Source: an uncultured Ruminococcus sp.
GTDB taxonomy: Bacteria > Bacillota > Clostridia > Oscillospirales > Ruminococcaceae
Direction: 5' to 3'
DNA: 61,750 nt
NCBI GenBank assembly: GCA_944388405.1
Contig: CALXIQ010000002.1
Location: 1-61,750, forward strand
Shown here: one piece after another, positions 61,581 through 61,750 of the stretch
Layout of the letters: each line of letters starts with the position of its first letter
How positions within the stretch are numbered: position 1 is the first letter of the stretch
Made by a program: the position numbers and the translations under genes
Notes under the pieces: generated by a model
Told to the model about the DNA's origin: nothing
What the model saw: the letters and a program-made list of their open reading frames with translations, nothing else
Databases searched by the model: none

Positions 61581-61634
61581 ATGCTGTTCTCGGAGCTAAT
61601 TGAAAAGATACTACAAAAACGGAATATTTGCTAA
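61581..61634 (+). pseudogene. 17-codon gene stub at the cargo edge
   Basis: ATG 61581 has GGAGAG at good spacing, but the frame stops after 17 codons (MLFSELIEKILQKRNIC). The amphipathic start looks like a real protein N-terminus. The likely reading is a gene cut when the cargo or backbone recombined. Confidence 0.45.
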
Positions 61635-61677
61635 TGTGCGATAAAGAAGTAATAGAAGTGTAAAAAATTTTGCCGTT

Positions 61678-61744
61678 CCTATCCGGCACTTAGGGCTGTG
61701 TCGGATAGGTCAGGCGTTAGGCTTCCGGCAAGTCTATCTTGCCG
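61678..61744 (+). other. Two adjacent strong hairpins at the right edge
   Basis: First: CCTATCCGGCAC (61678-61689) / GTGTCGGATAGG (61698-61709), 12 bp with one G-U and an 8-nt loop. Second: CGGCAAG (61726-61732) / CTTGCCG (61738-61744). Neither is followed by a visible T-run before the window ends. Possible leader structure for the next backbone gene or a recombination junction. Confidence 0.5.
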
Positions 61745-61750
61745 ACAAAG

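Larger units (their letters stand above)
12200..61750 (+). mobile_element. Integrative conjugative element, Tn1549/CTn-like, right end outside window
   Basis: Beginning just after lysS, all long genes are co-oriented and form a standard ICE backbone: ParA/ParB, large helicase-methylase, toprim protein, MobC, relaxase, VirD4, pilin-like protein, TrbL/VirB6-like protein, PrgI, VirB4, sortase and CHAP hydrolase. A phosphorothioation cassette sits as cargo at 46.4-61.6 kb. No integrase or serine recombinase is in view, so the right end lies outside. The left limit (about 12200-12300) is inferred from the last host gene and the repeat cluster. No direct-repeat att pair can be confirmed from one end. 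Confidence 0.85.

Noticed and set aside
1..61750. CRISPR arrays
   Set aside because: No regularly spaced repeats of 23-40 bp were seen; the only repeat series is the short TTAAGCC cluster and the tRNA pair.
12200..61750. Plasmid or prophage instead of an ICE
   Set aside because: ParA/ParB could fit a plasmid, but there is no replication gene in view and no phage structural genes; host genes directly abut the left side.

Overview
The window looks like a low-to-mid GC gut Firmicute, probably a Clostridia of the Ruminococcus/Oscillospiraceae type. This is inferred from the GGGtGRT protein paired with a NifU-like scaffold, the greA-lysS pair, strong AGGAGG ribosome sites, TTGACA-17-TATAAT promoters, and a large conjugative element of the Tn1549/CTn type with PrgI, VirB4, class B sortase and CHAP hydrolase. 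I could run no database search, so family names rest on motif and architecture recognition.

Bases 1-12195 are chromosome. After a cut membrane-protein gene and the GGGtGRT/scaffold operon comes a tRNA-Leu(UAG) locus. It carries a 1.31-kb insertion: a 44-bp direct repeat of the tRNA 5' half lies at 2453-2496 and again at the start of the intact tRNA (3765-3808), with a GIY-YIG nuclease gene and a small Cys-rich protein gene between the copies. Beyond the tRNA lies a truncated gene, then an MmeI-like methyltransferase-endonuclease, a decayed ABC-transporter fragment, a patatin-like lipase, small accessory genes, greA and lysS.

From just after lysS (about 12200) to the window end runs an integrative conjugative element whose recombinase end is not in view. 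Its left part has phased TTAAGCC repeats, tandem terminators, a structured leader, ParA/ParB, a thioester/Cna-B surface adhesin, and a 2811-residue helicase/methylase polyprotein. A TnpV-family protein is encoded in a second frame inside that polyprotein gene. The conjugation module follows: toprim and YodL proteins, an inverted-repeat oriT candidate, MobC, relaxase, PcfB, ArdC-like protein, VirD4, pilin-like protein, TrbL/VirB6-like protein, PrgI, VirB4, sortase B and CHAP hydrolase.

The cargo is at 46.4-61.6 kb. A divergent Xre/SLOG pair and a small Xre regulator precede a colinear 13.6-kb operon of DNA phosphorothioation type: DndC-like PAPS-reductase-fold protein with zinc ribbons and a ferredoxin domain, DUF4007 protein, BrxC/PglY-like ATPase, DndA-like cysteine desulfurase, PLD-helicase, a 58-aa protein, DndD-like SMC ATPase and a 184-aa Dnd-associated protein. 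Two further genes are ones I do not know from any described phosphorothioation system: a tandem YdbC/PC4 ssDNA-binding protein and an RNA-polymerase alpha-CTD-like protein. No DndB or DndFGH was seen. The cassette mixes sulfur modification with exclusion-type ATPase and helicase genes, recalling the archaeal DndCDEA-PbeABCD arrangement, and it is the main candidate for an undescribed system here. It ends at a 17-codon gene stub and two hairpins, which probably mark the cargo/backbone junction.
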